A stretch of DNA of 64,000 nucleotides from Alphaproteobacteria bacterium (GCA_005884685.1 VBAH01000072.1:124001-188000); one strand, 5' to 3'; shown: positions 35,697 through 44,555, counted from the first letter of the stretch. Numbers and translations: made by a program. The notes: generated by a model not told the origin, from the letters alone.

Positions 35697-36351
35697 CGTT
35701 GGCTCCTGACAGGAGTACCAAGGTTTCACACCCTGCCGTCATGAGCGTAGCTCCTCGATGGCTGTTAGCGAAGACGCAATAGCCGATGTTCTCAGAGCCA
35801 TCGACATACAGCCGAAAAATTCGACGCGTTGGTAACGCAAGCTGGTGCCATTGCTTGAGACCCATGGGTGGGCGCAGACATGGGTCGCATGTGCGTTGCT
35901 TTTGCGAGGGCAGCCGCCTACGGCCGGATTACGCGCAGACCTCCTATCAATGACTAGGCTGCACTGCGGTAGCAAGGACTCCAGCGGGGTGCCTTGGCGC
36001 AAACGACGGGGAATGCCGGGAACGACACGTTCGTCTTCCACGGCGGATTCGGGCTCGACACGATCGATCACTTCGCGGCGGGCGCGCATGCTCGAGGCCG
36101 CGGCAGTCAATTTCGGCCGTGATCGCCGCAGGGTTGATTTTTTCTCCGCTCGCATAGTACAGGTGGACGAATATCGCACTCCGATTTGAGCGGAATGAGC
36201 CCGAGCGTGCCCGATTTCATGCATCATTCGAGCGGGAAGGCAGCGGAAGGGCGTTGTCCGATGCAGGCCGGGCGTGCGCGCCTCGTGCCGATGCGGGCGT
36301 TGCTCGCGGTCGCGGAATAGTCCCGTGCACTGCCTCTAGTCCGCCGCCATC
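35697..36351. other. 655-bp intergenic region without supported gene
   Basis: Open frames here (for example 35739-36227 on the minus strand) have no ribosome site, no recognisable domain and a composition unlike neighbouring genes. A TGGCAC/TTGC pair with only 4 bp spacing occurs on the minus strand near 35840-35853, upstream of the kinase gene. No repeat-family copy is present. The left part must hold the kinase promoter and the right part that of the carbamoyltransferase gene. Confidence 0.6.
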
Positions 36352-38346
36352 ATGTACGTTCTCGGACTTCATACCTCCCACGACGCCAGCGCTTGCTTGA
36401 TGCGGGAAGGAGAAATCCGGGTCGCGATCGAGAAGGAGCGATTGGTCCGTTCAAAGCACGTCACCGGATATTCCGGACTCGAGGACGTCGCGGAATACTG
36501 CCTGCGCTTCGAAGGCATCACGATAGACGACGTCGAACATATCGTCGTCAACGACAACACGCACCGGATCGACAAGACCGTCTACAGCCCGCGCGAGATG
36601 CGGATCGGCCATCACCTCGCGCACGCATGGGCCGCGGTCGGGCTGAGCGGATGGCAATCGGCTGCCGTGCTCGTTGTCGATGGCGAGGGCAGCTACATCC
36701 AGGAGCTCTCGCCGGAAGAGCGCGCGGTCTGCAATGCCAGCGAGTCGCATTACCTGGAAAAGGAGAGCGCGTATTTTTTCCACGACGGTCAACTGGTCCC
36801 GCTCAAGAAATGGGTGAGTGCGCGCGGGAATGGCATGGGCGCCGGCACCGACGGAATGGGAGCGACCTACTGGTATCTCAGCCAATTGATGTTCGGGCGC
36901 GACTATCAGGACAGCAAGGTCATGGGCCTTGCGGCCTATCGGCGTCCGAACGATGTCTTTGCCGGCGTGTTGACGCCGGCGTCCGAGGGCGACGTCGTCA
37001 TCAGCCCTGACTGGATCTTCCGGGCGGCCAATCCGCCGCCGCAGGACCTGGACGCATCGTTCGAGCGCTACGCTGAACTCGCCGCCACCGTTCAGGCAGA
37101 ACTGGAAGCCGCGCTCGTTCACAAGGCGCGATGGCTGCGGGACGTCTCGGGCGCGCGGCGTCTCTGCTACGGCGGGGGCGTGGCGCTGAACTGCGTGGCG
37201 AACACGAAGCTGCATCTATCCGGGCTGTTCGAGGAGGTGTTCGTTCCATTTGGCGCGGCCGACAGCGGCAATGCGATCGGTTGCGCCTATTTCGGCTCCC
37301 GCATGCTCGGGGAAGCGCGAACGCAGCCCGCGCGCCGGACCAAGGCGCATGCGAGCGGGATGCCCTCCCCCTACCTGGGGCAAACCTACCAGGATGCCGA
37401 AGTTTGCTCGGTGCTGGAGCGATATCGCGCGGCGGATCTCATTGAACGGCCGCAGCCGCTCGACACCGCGGCAATCAGCGCGGCTCTCGCGGCCGGTGAG
37501 GTCGTGGGATGGTTTCAGGGACGCAGCGAATTCGGCCCGAGGGCGCTCGGAAACCGCAGCTTGCTTGCCGACCCGCGCGATCGCGACGTTCGCAGCCGGC
37601 TGAACCACAAGGTCAAATATCGTGAAGCCTACCGCCCGTTTGCGCCGGCAGTTCTGGCCGAGCACGCCGGCGAATGGTTCGAGGACATTGTTCCGTTTTC
37701 GCAATACATGCAGTTCACCGCCCGCATCCGGCCGGACAAGCGCGAGCTTCTGCCGGCCGTCCGGCATGAAGACGATTCGGCGCGCATCCAACTCGTCGAA
37801 CGCGAGGCCAATCCCGCCTTCCATCGTCTCATATCCGAGTTTCACCGGCTGAGCGGAGTCCCGGTTCTCCTGAACACGTCGTTCAACATCAACGAACCGA
37901 TCGTTGAAACTCCCGCGGACGCGGCGAAGACGTTCGTCTGCTCGGGAATCGATCGGCTGGTCATGCAGAGCTTCATGGTCACGCGGAATTCGCAACTGCT
38001 CGGCGATCCGGACAGCGTCGCGAACGCGGACCACGTGCGTCTCGTCTGGCATGCAGACGTAGAGTTCGTGTCGCATGTCGGGCGGAACTGGTTTGCGCTG
38101 CAGCCGCTCTCCGACCTGGAGGCGATCTGGCACGAAGGATGCTGGTTCCGGAAATTCCGGTTCGACGCGGTGCAGATCAGCGAACGGCTGTTCGCCTCTC
38201 TCTCGGATCTCAGGCCAGAGCCGCACGCCATCTACCAAGGGCGCGAAATCTCGCAGCTGATGTCGACACCCGCGTTGCGAATGGAGCTGTTCTCAAAGCT
38301 CCATGCCGCCCGCTTTCTCTCGATGCTGTATTGCGGTCCGGCATAG
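36352..38346 (+). CDS. NodU/CmcH-family carbamoyltransferase with C-terminal extension
   Basis: 664 residues. The N-terminal ASKHA-fold domain begins YVLGLHTSHDASACLMREGE and has the metal motif GHHLAHAWAA (His87, His88, His91). The C-terminal YrdC-like part has WFQGRSEFGPRALGNRSLLA (about 387-406) and VPVLLNTSFNINEPIVETPA. These are signatures of enzymes that make carbamoyl-adenylate from carbamoyl phosphate and ATP and carbamoylate a hydroxyl, as in Nod factor, cephamycin or novobiocin. The core should end near residue 555; about 110 further residues (with FVSHVGRNWFALQPLSDLEA) form an extra domain I do not recognise. A methyltransferase gene follows 76 bp downstream. Confidence 0.9.
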   Translation: MYVLGLHTSHDASACLMREGEIRVAIEKERLVRSKHVTGYSGLEDVAEYCLRFEGITIDDVEHIVVNDNTHRIDKTVYSPREMRIGHHLAHAWAAVGLSGWQSAAVLVVDGEGSYIQELSPEERAVCNASESHYLEKESAYFFHDGQLVPLKKWVSARGNGMGAGTDGMGATYWYLSQLMFGRDYQDSKVMGLAAYRRPNDVFAGVLTPASEGDVVISPDWIFRAANPPPQDLDASFERYAELAATVQAELEAALVHKARWLRDVSGARRLCYGGGVALNCVANTKLHLSGLFEEVFVPFGAADSGNAIGCAYFGSRMLGEARTQPARRTKAHASGMPSPYLGQTYQDAEVCSVLERYRAADLIERPQPLDTAAISAALAAGEVVGWFQGRSEFGPRALGNRSLLADPRDRDVRSRLNHKVKYREAYRPFAPAVLAEHAGEWFEDIVPFSQYMQFTARIRPDKRELLPAVRHEDDSARIQLVEREANPAFHRLISEFHRLSGVPVLLNTSFNINEPIVETPADAAKTFVCSGIDRLVMQSFMVTRNSQLLGDPDSVANADHVRLVWHADVEFVSHVGRNWFALQPLSDLEAIWHEGCWFRKFRFDAVQISERLFASLSDLRPEPHAIYQGREISQLMSTPALRMELFSKLHAARFLSMLYCGPA

Positions 38347-38422
38347 GCCCGCCGTCCGGGTGCCGGAGGCAGCGGTGCAACGAATGCGTCGGCCCGATTC
38401 GAAAGTACTGAACGAGGAGCGG

Positions 38423-39235
38423 ATGCAGCCCCGACCGAACGGCGATGATACTGATCCGGCTTGGTACAATACGGCTTGGCAGTCGATCGACAGCGCCGCC
38501 CCATGGACCCAGCGGACGTTGGAGGATGCCGATTTCGTATGCGAATGCGCGGACATCGCGGCGCGCCCGGTCAGAGTTCTCGACCTCGCTTGCGGCACCG
38601 GCCGGCACAGCATCGAGCTGGCGCGCCGCGGCCACAGCGTCGTCGCGGTCGACCTGCAGGAAAAGCTGCTCGAGGTCGGGCGCGCCGAAGCGCGCCGGCG
38701 CGGCCTGGCGGTCGAATTCCTGCAGTCCGATGTTCGGAACGTGCCGTTCGAGTCCGAGTTCGACGTCGTGCTCAACCTTTGGGAGGGCGCGATCGGTTAT
38801 CTTGAGAACGACGCGGAGAACGAACGGCATTTTGAAGCGATCGCGCGGGCATTGGTGCCGGGCGGACATCATATCGCCGGACCGTTGTACAATGCCGACT
38901 GGGTGGCGCGCTCCGCCCCGGCGCAGCTCTGGTACATGAGCCGCGACATGGCGCTGCTCAGCCGATTGGAATGGTCGCCCGAGCCCCGGCAGATCATCGA
39001 TACCTGCACCGAATTCCGCCGCGACGACGATGCGCGCTGGAGCATGACGGCGAAGCCGGCGGTGAGTTATCGCATCTATGCGCCTTCCGAGCTTCGCGAA
39101 CTGCTTGCCAAAGTGGGACTGCACGTCGTCAATTTCTATGCCGAGCCCTCGCGCGCTCCGGAAATCGACGACCGGCACAGCGAGTTCTGGATTCATTCGC
39201 GCAAGGCGCCCGCAGGTCCGGGCGCCCGGCGGTAG
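38423..39235 (+). CDS. Class I SAM-dependent methyltransferase
   Basis: 270 residues from ATG 38423, preceded closely by GAGGAG (38414-38419); an ATG at 38384 is the alternative. Motif I is VRVLDLACGTGRHSIELAR, followed by VVAVDLQEKLL, DVRNVPFESEFDVVLNLWEG and ALVPGGHHIAG. These match small-molecule methyltransferases of the Methyltransf_25 type. The C-terminal part has SYRIYAPSELRELLAKVGLH, typical of the last beta-alpha unit. It is co-directional with the carbamoyltransferase gene and probably acts in the same pathway on an O or N group. The acceptor is unknown. Confidence 0.85.
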   Translation: MQPRPNGDDTDPAWYNTAWQSIDSAAPWTQRTLEDADFVCECADIAARPVRVLDLACGTGRHSIELARRGHSVVAVDLQEKLLEVGRAEARRRGLAVEFLQSDVRNVPFESEFDVVLNLWEGAIGYLENDAENERHFEAIARALVPGGHHIAGPLYNADWVARSAPAQLWYMSRDMALLSRLEWSPEPRQIIDTCTEFRRDDDARWSMTAKPAVSYRIYAPSELRELLAKVGLHVVNFYAEPSRAPEIDDRHSEFWIHSRKAPAGPGARR

Positions 39236-39256
39236 GCGGCGCGGACACGCCGCCCG

Positions 39257-40252
39257 TCAGGCAGCAGCCTGCCGATACCCTTCAAGCGCGGGCCAACGCG
39301 CCTCGTCGAAACCGTGCTGATACAGGAAGGCGAGGACCAGGCGGTTGATTCCAATGCCGGTACAGCCGCTCCACACCGGCAAACCGTCGCTCGCGCGGAT
39401 ATTGAACGACGCTACGAGATGATCGCCTTCGCTGCTGCATCCGCAGATCTCGTCGGAATCCAGATAGAAGGCATCGTTCTCGCGTTCGCGAGCCGCTCCG
39501 TCGGTCAGGCAGATGTGGCGACTTCCCTTGAGCGACTCCCGTTCGGGATCAGCGCGCAACGCGCCCCGGATCGGCACCTCGATGTCGTGGACCGGAACGT
39601 CATCCGCGTTCGTGGCCGCCAGTTGCCGTGCCTCGATGTAGGGCAGGTTCATGCAGCCCTTGCCGACGACCACCTGAAAGGAAATTGCCCAGCCCTTCAG
39701 CAGCTCCAGCAACCCATCCTGTACCTCGCGACGGATGCGAACCACCTCTGCGGGGCTGCCGAAGTAGACATGCTCGACTCTGAGGAACTCGCGTGCCCGG
39801 AAGGGCCCGTCCATCTCGGCTTCCTTCTCGTTCCGCCAGGTCCATCCCCCCATGCACTCGACGATCTTCAGCGGCAGTTTTTCGCGGTTGATTTCGTGGC
39901 CGCGCAGGAACTGGTATATCGACACGCATTGCACGGGATCGAGAAAATAGGTCCCCGCCGCATCGGCCTGAACGAGAAGATCCGGCGCGAACTGGGTCAA
40001 GTGAAAGGACTCCAGCGCGGGTTGCGGCACCATGCGTGGAAACAGCCACTCTTCAAACCCCAGGCGTTCGATTGCGCGGCGACGGATGCTTTCCTGAAAA
40101 CAGCGCGCGAGGCGGACCCAAGGGGGCAGATAGATGTATTGGCCATGAGCGTAGCGGCGAAACCAGTTTCGCTCTTCCGCTTCCCGCATGACATCGACTG
40201 CGCGCGGCGGCGCCGCCGATCGCATCTCGCGCAAAACGGTCCCGACCTCCAT
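39257..40252 (-). CDS. Stand-alone class II aminoacyl-tRNA-synthetase-like amino acid ligase
   Basis: 331 residues, start fixed by GGAGG five bases upstream. It is a class II catalytic core without tRNA-binding extension. TYFLDPVQCVSIYQFLRGHE and KIVECMGGWTWRNE lead into motif 2 (FRAREFLRVEHVYFG), and SGCTGIGINRLVLAFLYQHG is motif 3. Cys109, Glu160 and Cys297 fall where archaeal-type SerRS and the bradyrhizobial amino acid:carrier-protein ligases hold zinc, and that protein set is the closest I can name. Such ligases activate an amino acid and pass it to a carrier-protein arm. No carrier protein is adjacent. It converges on the methyltransferase gene with 21 bp between. Confidence 0.8.
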   Translation of the reverse strand: MEVGTVLREMRSAAPPRAVDVMREAEERNWFRRYAHGQYIYLPPWVRLARCFQESIRRRAIERLGFEEWLFPRMVPQPALESFHLTQFAPDLLVQADAAGTYFLDPVQCVSIYQFLRGHEINREKLPLKIVECMGGWTWRNEKEAEMDGPFRAREFLRVEHVYFGSPAEVVRIRREVQDGLLELLKGWAISFQVVVGKGCMNLPYIEARQLAATNADDVPVHDIEVPIRGALRADPERESLKGSRHICLTDGAARERENDAFYLDSDEICGCSSEGDHLVASFNIRASDGLPVWSGCTGIGINRLVLAFLYQHGFDEARWPALEGYRQAAA

Positions 40253-40866
40253 TCAAACCTCCATTGACCTCATCCAAGCCGCACTCGCTTGCCGTGCCAC
40301 CGGGCCTGCCGTTGCGTCTGCTCCCCGGCGTCGCGGCCCGGTTCGGAACGCTTCCCGAACGGCGCAACTAATGGGATGTCATTGGCTCTTGTTACATCCT
40401 TCATTTTGCAAGTCTACCTTGGCGCCCCGGGCAAGCGGTCGGCTGCCGGGACGGCCGTGAGCTCTCCCAGCGCTTGTCGGTTACGCCTGCTTCGATTTGA
40501 CAGCGCCGGCTTGGCCGATCTTCTTCCACATTAAAACTCAATTCGGTTGCGACTGGTACATCTGAAACTCTTCAATCGCTAGTTTACATCTGCGCCACCG
40601 CCCTGCTAGCGTAGCCGCGGGCATGGGAGCATTTCGCGGGCGAGCACGAGCGGCGATCGCCTCCGTTGTCCCACAGCAGGCCTGCGCGCGAGCACAGCGC
40701 GGACGATTCCGGGGGCGACGTGGGGGCGAGCGAGCACGGCATGTCTGGGCCGCGGCGGTCGAGACTGTCTTGGTGGTCCTTGCATTGTCCGACGACGCCC
40801 TTCGCTTCGTGTTGCATCACGAGGTATCCGCGGGGTTGGCAGTGATGCGAAATACGGGGGGGGCCA
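40253..40866. other. 614-bp intergenic region, AT-richer centre, no supported gene
   Basis: The stretch contains CCTCCATT three times near 40247-40270, the ligase gene ribosome site region, and an AT-richer segment around 40375-40610 suitable for promoters. Open frames on both strands lack ribosome sites and look like ordinary open GC-rich sequence. In particular no acidic 80-90-residue carrier-protein gene with a DSL motif is present. Confidence 0.55.
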
Positions 40867-40992
40867 ATGACTGATTATCCGCATGCCGATGAGGAATTTC
40901 ACAGCGTTCTCGATACCTCGGCCGGCCAGCGGCACGCCCTTTTGGCGGCGGAAAAATGGGCGCGGCGGACCTCGCGAGGATGGGCCGCATGA
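40867..40992 (+). CDS. 41-residue hydrophilic protein coupled to the DUF1360 gene
   Basis: ATG at 40867 follows a run of eight G (40856-40863), a usable ribosome site. The peptide begins MTDYPHADEEFHSVLDTSAG, has one Trp-rich basic end (EKWARRTSRGWAA) and no membrane segment. Its TGA overlaps the ATG of the next gene (ATGA at 40989-40992), the classical sign of translational coupling. I do not recognise it. The overlap is the main argument that it is a real gene. Confidence 0.5.
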   Translation: MTDYPHADEEFHSVLDTSAGQRHALLAAEKWARRTSRGWAA

Positions 40993-41309
40993 GCTTCTAC
41001 TGGTTCCTGCTCGGCGCGCTGTGCGTCTGGCGCCTGACGCATCTGCTCGCCAACGAGGATGGGCCGTGGCAATCCCTCACCCGCCTGCGCGCGGCCGCGG
41101 CCGGCACGTTTTGGGCGGGCTTGCTCGCCTGTTTCTATTGCCTCAGTCTGTGGATCGCCGCTCCGTTCGCCGCGCTGATCGGCGAGACCGCGCTGGAGCG
41201 GCTGTTGCTATGGCCGGCTTTGTCCGGCGCGGCGATCCTGCTCGAACGTGCGACCGCCGCGCCGGATCACACTGCACCTGCGCTCTATGTGGAAGACAAG
41301 GAGAACTAG
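40989..41309 (+). CDS. DUF1360-like small membrane protein
   Basis: 106 residues from the ATG at 40989, with GCGAGGA eight bases upstream; earlier ATGs in frame (40956, 40980) lack such a site. The N-terminal RLTHLLANEDGPWQSLTRLR follows a hydrophobic start (FYWFLLGALCVW), the pattern of DUF1360. A second span with FWAGLLACFYCLSLWIAAPF and a third (LLLWPALSGAAILLE) follow. DUF1360 proteins are found in phage and bacterial genomes with unknown role. It is the middle gene of a three-gene unit with 41-residue and 80-residue neighbours. Confidence 0.7.
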   Translation: MSFYWFLLGALCVWRLTHLLANEDGPWQSLTRLRAAAAGTFWAGLLACFYCLSLWIAAPFAALIGETALERLLLWPALSGAAILLERATAAPDHTAPALYVEDKEN

Positions 41310-41311
41310 CC

Positions 41312-41554
41312 ATGGGATGCTGCGGAGGCGGAACCAGCGTGAACGCGACGATGCCAAACGTCGCGCGAGTCGGATCTGTGCAGCCGACGCGCTACAGCCA
41401 CGCTTTCTTCGAATACATCGGGCCGACCGCGCTGACGGTCATCGGCCGCGCGACCGGCAAGCGCTATCGTTTCGACCGGCCGGGCGCGCGTGTCGCGGTC
41501 GAGCTTCCGGATCACCCCTCGGTGAGCGGTGTGCCGCAACTGCGCCAGATCTAA
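41312..41554 (+). CDS. 80-residue protein with Cys-Gly-rich N-terminus, phage-like
   Basis: The ATG at 41312 is two bases after the stop of the DUF1360-like gene, with AAGGAG about 10 bp upstream. The N-terminus MGCCGGGTSVNA has two adjacent cysteines; the C-terminal part reads RYSHAFFEYIGPTALTVIGR then KRYRFDRPGARVAVELPDHP, a small beta-rich domain I associate with phage structural or accessory proteins. Family not firmly recognised. The gene ends the short cassette; the next gene is convergent. Confidence 0.6.
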   Translation: MGCCGGGTSVNATMPNVARVGSVQPTRYSHAFFEYIGPTALTVIGRATGKRYRFDRPGARVAVELPDHPSVSGVPQLRQI

Positions 41555-41576
41555 AGCCCGTCCGGCGCGGCGGCGT

Positions 41577-42002
41577 CTATTCGCTTTTTCCCAGCGCCTT
41601 CCACACGCCGTTCGCGGTCGCGACCACGCGCGCGCCGACGGTGAGCTCGCCGCTCATGAAGATGAGCGAGCGGGTGCGGCGCACGACGCGGCAGCTCGCC
41701 TCGACGAATTCGCCGATCTGCACCGCGTCGACGAAGTGCACGTCGAGGTGCACGGTCGCCTGCGGCTTCTTGTCGTTCGCATACCACGCCGTCATGCCCA
41801 TCGAGCGGTCCGCGAAGGTCATGATCATGCCGCCCTGCACGACGCCGCGCCGGTTGTGGTGTTTCGCCTCGGCGATGAACCCGTAGCGATAGCCCGCGCC
41901 GTCCCGCTTCATCCAGAACGGGCCGACCAGCGCGATGAAGCCGTCGGCGTCGTAGGTTTCCCAGCCGTGCGCGGCCGGATCGAATGTGTGCTTGGCATCC
42001 AT
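41577..42002 (-). CDS. PaaI-family hotdog thioesterase
   Basis: 141 residues forming a single hotdog fold. HHNRRGVVQGGMIMTFADRS carries the catalytic Gly/Asp pattern (HxxxGVxxGG...AD) of PaaI/YbgC-related thioesterases, and VHLDVHFVDAVQIGEFVEA is the following strand pair. It probably hydrolyses an acyl-CoA or an aromatic acyl-CoA. No operon partner is visible: the divergent neighbour at 42080 is a gamma-glutamyltransferase-like gene with 77 bp between. Confidence 0.85.
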   Translation of the reverse strand: MDAKHTFDPAAHGWETYDADGFIALVGPFWMKRDGAGYRYGFIAEAKHHNRRGVVQGGMIMTFADRSMGMTAWYANDKKPQATVHLDVHFVDAVQIGEFVEASCRVVRRTRSLIFMSGELTVGARVVATANGVWKALGKSE

Positions 42003-42079
42003 GGCGGCGATTTAGCGGCTGCCGGCGATGCCGTACAGGGGGTGGCGCCGGGCCGGCCCGCATGGGTATCATTTCGCCC

Positions 42080-43648
42080 ATGCCGTTCTCCGCAGAGCAC
42101 CTCACCCAGCACTGGCACCTCACCAAGCCCGCAGCCTCGGGCCAACGCGGCATCGTGGTGGCGCAAGCGAAAAATGCCGCCGAGGCCGGAATCGCCGTGC
42201 TCGAGGCCGGCGGCAACGCCATCGATGCAGCACTCGCAGCAGCGCTTGCGCTCGCCGCGCTCGAGCCCTGGAATTCCGGGCTTGGCGGCATCGGCCATGC
42301 GGTGGTGCATCGCGCCGGCGAGGCGCGCGCCGAGACGGTCGATTTCGGCCCGACCGCGCCGGCCGCGCTCGATCCGAACCGCTTCAGGCTGACCGGCAAG
42401 GTCGCGGCCGACCTGTTCGGCTGGCCGGAGGTGGAGAACGACAGCAACATCCATGGGCCGATGTCGTTCGTGATCCCGTCGGCGGCTGCCGGCTATGAGG
42501 AGATGCACCGGCGCTGGGGCCGGCTGCCGCTCGCCGAGCTTGCGGCGCCCGCTCTGGCGCTCGCGAAACGCGGCCTGCCGCAGGACTGGTACACGACCTT
42601 GAAGATCGCGAACTCCGCCGCGATCCTACGCCTGTATCCTGAGAGCGCGCGCATCTATCTGCGCGACGGGCTGCCGCCGGTCGCGCCCTATCAAGGCGCG
42701 CTGAGTTACTTCCAGCTCGGCCGCTTGCCCGAGACGCTGGAGCGGCTCGCCAGGGCCGGATGGCGCGACCTTTACGAGGGCGAGATCGCGGCGGACATCG
42801 TCGCCGATGTGAGAGGGATGGGCGGCGTGCTCGCGGCGCAGGACTTGCGCAACTGCAAGGCGCGCGTCTCCGCGGCGACCGAAGTGCCATGGCGCGGCCG
42901 CACGTTGCAGCTGTCCGGGCCGCTCACCGCGGCGCCGACCGCCGCCGACGTGCTGCGCCGCCTCGGCGATGTGCGCTTCGGCGCGGCGCCGGATGCCGCG
43001 TGGTACGTGGCGCTCGCGCGTGCGCTCAAGGCCGCCTACGCGCAGCGGCTTTCTTCGTTGGGCGATGCCGAGCCGCAAGCCGCCGAAAGCTGCACTACGC
43101 ACATCACGACATGCGATGCCGCCGGCACGATGGTGGCGCTCACCACCACGCTCTTGTCCTCGATGGGCAGCCGCGTGGTGCTGCCCGCGACCGGCATCCT
43201 GATGAACAACGGCGTGATGTGGTTCGACCCGCGCCCGGGCCAGCCGAACTCGATCGGGCCGGGCAAGCGGCCGCTCACCAACATGTTCCCCGTCATCCTG
43301 CGCGACGGCGAGCGTCCCTGGATCGCGGCTGGCGCGTCTGGCGGACGGCGCATCATGGCGGCCGTACTGCAGTTGATGTCGTTCGTCGCCGACTTCGGCA
43401 TGTCGCCGGAAGCGGCCGCGCACCAGCCGCGCATCGACGTGTCCGGCCCGGGGCTGGTCACGGCGGACCGCCGGCTCGCGCCCGAAATCTTAAGCGCGCT
43501 GCAAGCCGACGGCCCGCTCGAAGTCGTGGAGCACGCCGTGCTGCCGCTCAATTTCGCCTGCCCCAATCTGATCGAACAAAAAGACGGCACGCGCGCCGGC
43601 ATCAGCGACGCGATCTCGCCCTGGTCGGCGGCGGTGGCGCAGGCGTGA
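42080..43648 (+). CDS. Gamma-glutamyltransferase-family Ntn hydrolase
   Basis: 522 residues from ATG 42080 (ATG 42062 is possible; neither has a good ribosome site). The conserved GGNAIDAALAAALALAALEP near the N-terminus and the maturation site ESCTTHITTCDAAGTMVAL, with Thr as nucleophile after self-cleavage, identify the GGT family. Later landmarks are LLSSMGSRVVLPATGILMNN and AAGASGGRRIMAAVLQL. No signal peptide is seen, so this form is cytoplasmic, unlike periplasmic GGT. It precedes a three-gene ABC importer by 100 bp on the same strand and may process the imported compound. Confidence 0.87.
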   Translation: MPFSAEHLTQHWHLTKPAASGQRGIVVAQAKNAAEAGIAVLEAGGNAIDAALAAALALAALEPWNSGLGGIGHAVVHRAGEARAETVDFGPTAPAALDPNRFRLTGKVAADLFGWPEVENDSNIHGPMSFVIPSAAAGYEEMHRRWGRLPLAELAAPALALAKRGLPQDWYTTLKIANSAAILRLYPESARIYLRDGLPPVAPYQGALSYFQLGRLPETLERLARAGWRDLYEGEIAADIVADVRGMGGVLAAQDLRNCKARVSAATEVPWRGRTLQLSGPLTAAPTAADVLRRLGDVRFGAAPDAAWYVALARALKAAYAQRLSSLGDAEPQAAESCTTHITTCDAAGTMVALTTTLLSSMGSRVVLPATGILMNNGVMWFDPRPGQPNSIGPGKRPLTNMFPVILRDGERPWIAAGASGGRRIMAAVLQLMSFVADFGMSPEAAAHQPRIDVSGPGLVTADRRLAPEILSALQADGPLEVVEHAVLPLNFACPNLIEQKDGTRAGISDAISPWSAAVAQA

Positions 43649-43748
43649 GGCTGCGAGCTTTCGCCCGGTTGACCCGCCGCCACCCCCCACACTAGCTTGG
43701 CCGGGGCGACAAGAACGCGCCGAACATGGCGCAAGCTGAGGGGACGCT

Positions 43749-44555
43749 TTGGACGCAATCGCGCGCGAGACCGCGCCCGCCACGGCGCGCGACGTCATCG
43801 CGATCCGCAAGCTGTCGAAGACCTATGGCGGCACCGGCGGCGGCGTCACCGCGCTCTCCGAGATCGACTGCACGGTCGCGGACGGTGAGTTCCTGTCGAT
43901 CGTCGGCCCGTCCGGCTGCGGCAAGTCGACGCTCCTGAAAATCCTCGCCGGATTGCTGCCGGCGAGCGGCGGCGAGGCGCTGCTCAACGGCTCGCCGATC
44001 ACGGGCGCGCGCAAGGATATCGGCGTCGTGTTCCAGTCGCCGGTGCTGTTTCCTTGGCGCAGCGTGCTCGGCAACGTGCTGCTCCCGGTCGACGTGCAGC
44101 AGCTCGGGCGCGACCGGATGACCGCGCGCGCGATGGACCTGTTGAAGCTGGTCGGGCTCGACGGCTTCGAGCACCGCTATCCGTGGGAGCTTTCCGGCGG
44201 CATGCAGCAGCGCGTCGCGCTGGTGCGCGCGCTGATCCACGATCCGGCGCTGCTGTTGATGGACGAGCCGTTCGGCGCGCTCGATGCGATGACGCGCGAG
44301 CAGATGAACGTCGAGCTGCAGCGCATCTGGATGGAGCGGCGCAAGACGGTGGTGTTCATCACCCATTCGACCAGCGAGGCGGTGTTCCTCGGCGACCGCG
44401 TCATGGTGATGACGCCGCGCCCGGGCAGGATCGGCGACCTGTTTGCCGTCGACCTGCCGCGTCCGCGCCCGCTCGACGTGATGACGACGGAGAAGTTCGG
44501 CGTCTACGTGCGGCGCATCCGCAAATCGCTCAACGCCGGGGGAGGCCTCGAATGA
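43749..44555 (+). CDS. ABC transporter ATP-binding protein (nitrate/sulfonate/taurine type)
   Basis: 268 residues. TTG at 43749 is taken as start, with GAGGGG five bases upstream. Walker A is GPSGCGKST, the Q loop is VVFQSPVLFPWRSV, the signature is LSGGMQQRVALVRAL and Walker B is LLLMDEPFGALD, with switch His in FITHSTSEA. The Q-loop and PWRSV sequence are typical of SsuB/TauB-like ATPases. Its stop overlaps the ATG of the permease gene (ATGA at 44552). Confidence 0.92.
   Translation: MDAIARETAPATARDVIAIRKLSKTYGGTGGGVTALSEIDCTVADGEFLSIVGPSGCGKSTLLKILAGLLPASGGEALLNGSPITGARKDIGVVFQSPVLFPWRSVLGNVLLPVDVQQLGRDRMTARAMDLLKLVGLDGFEHRYPWELSGGMQQRVALVRALIHDPALLLMDEPFGALDAMTREQMNVELQRIWMERRKTVVFITHSTSEAVFLGDRVMVMTPRPGRIGDLFAVDLPRPRPLDVMTTEKFGVYVRRIRKSLNAGGGLE

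Noticed and set aside
35840-35853. Second sigma-54-like sequence upstream of the sensor kinase gene (TGGCAC then TTGC)
   Set aside because: The two boxes are separated by four bases instead of five, so the invariant GG and GC are out of register. It is unlikely to be used.
35739-36227. 162-residue open frame in the kinase/carbamoyltransferase gap
   Set aside because: No ribosome site, no domain pattern and mixed composition. Treated as non-coding.
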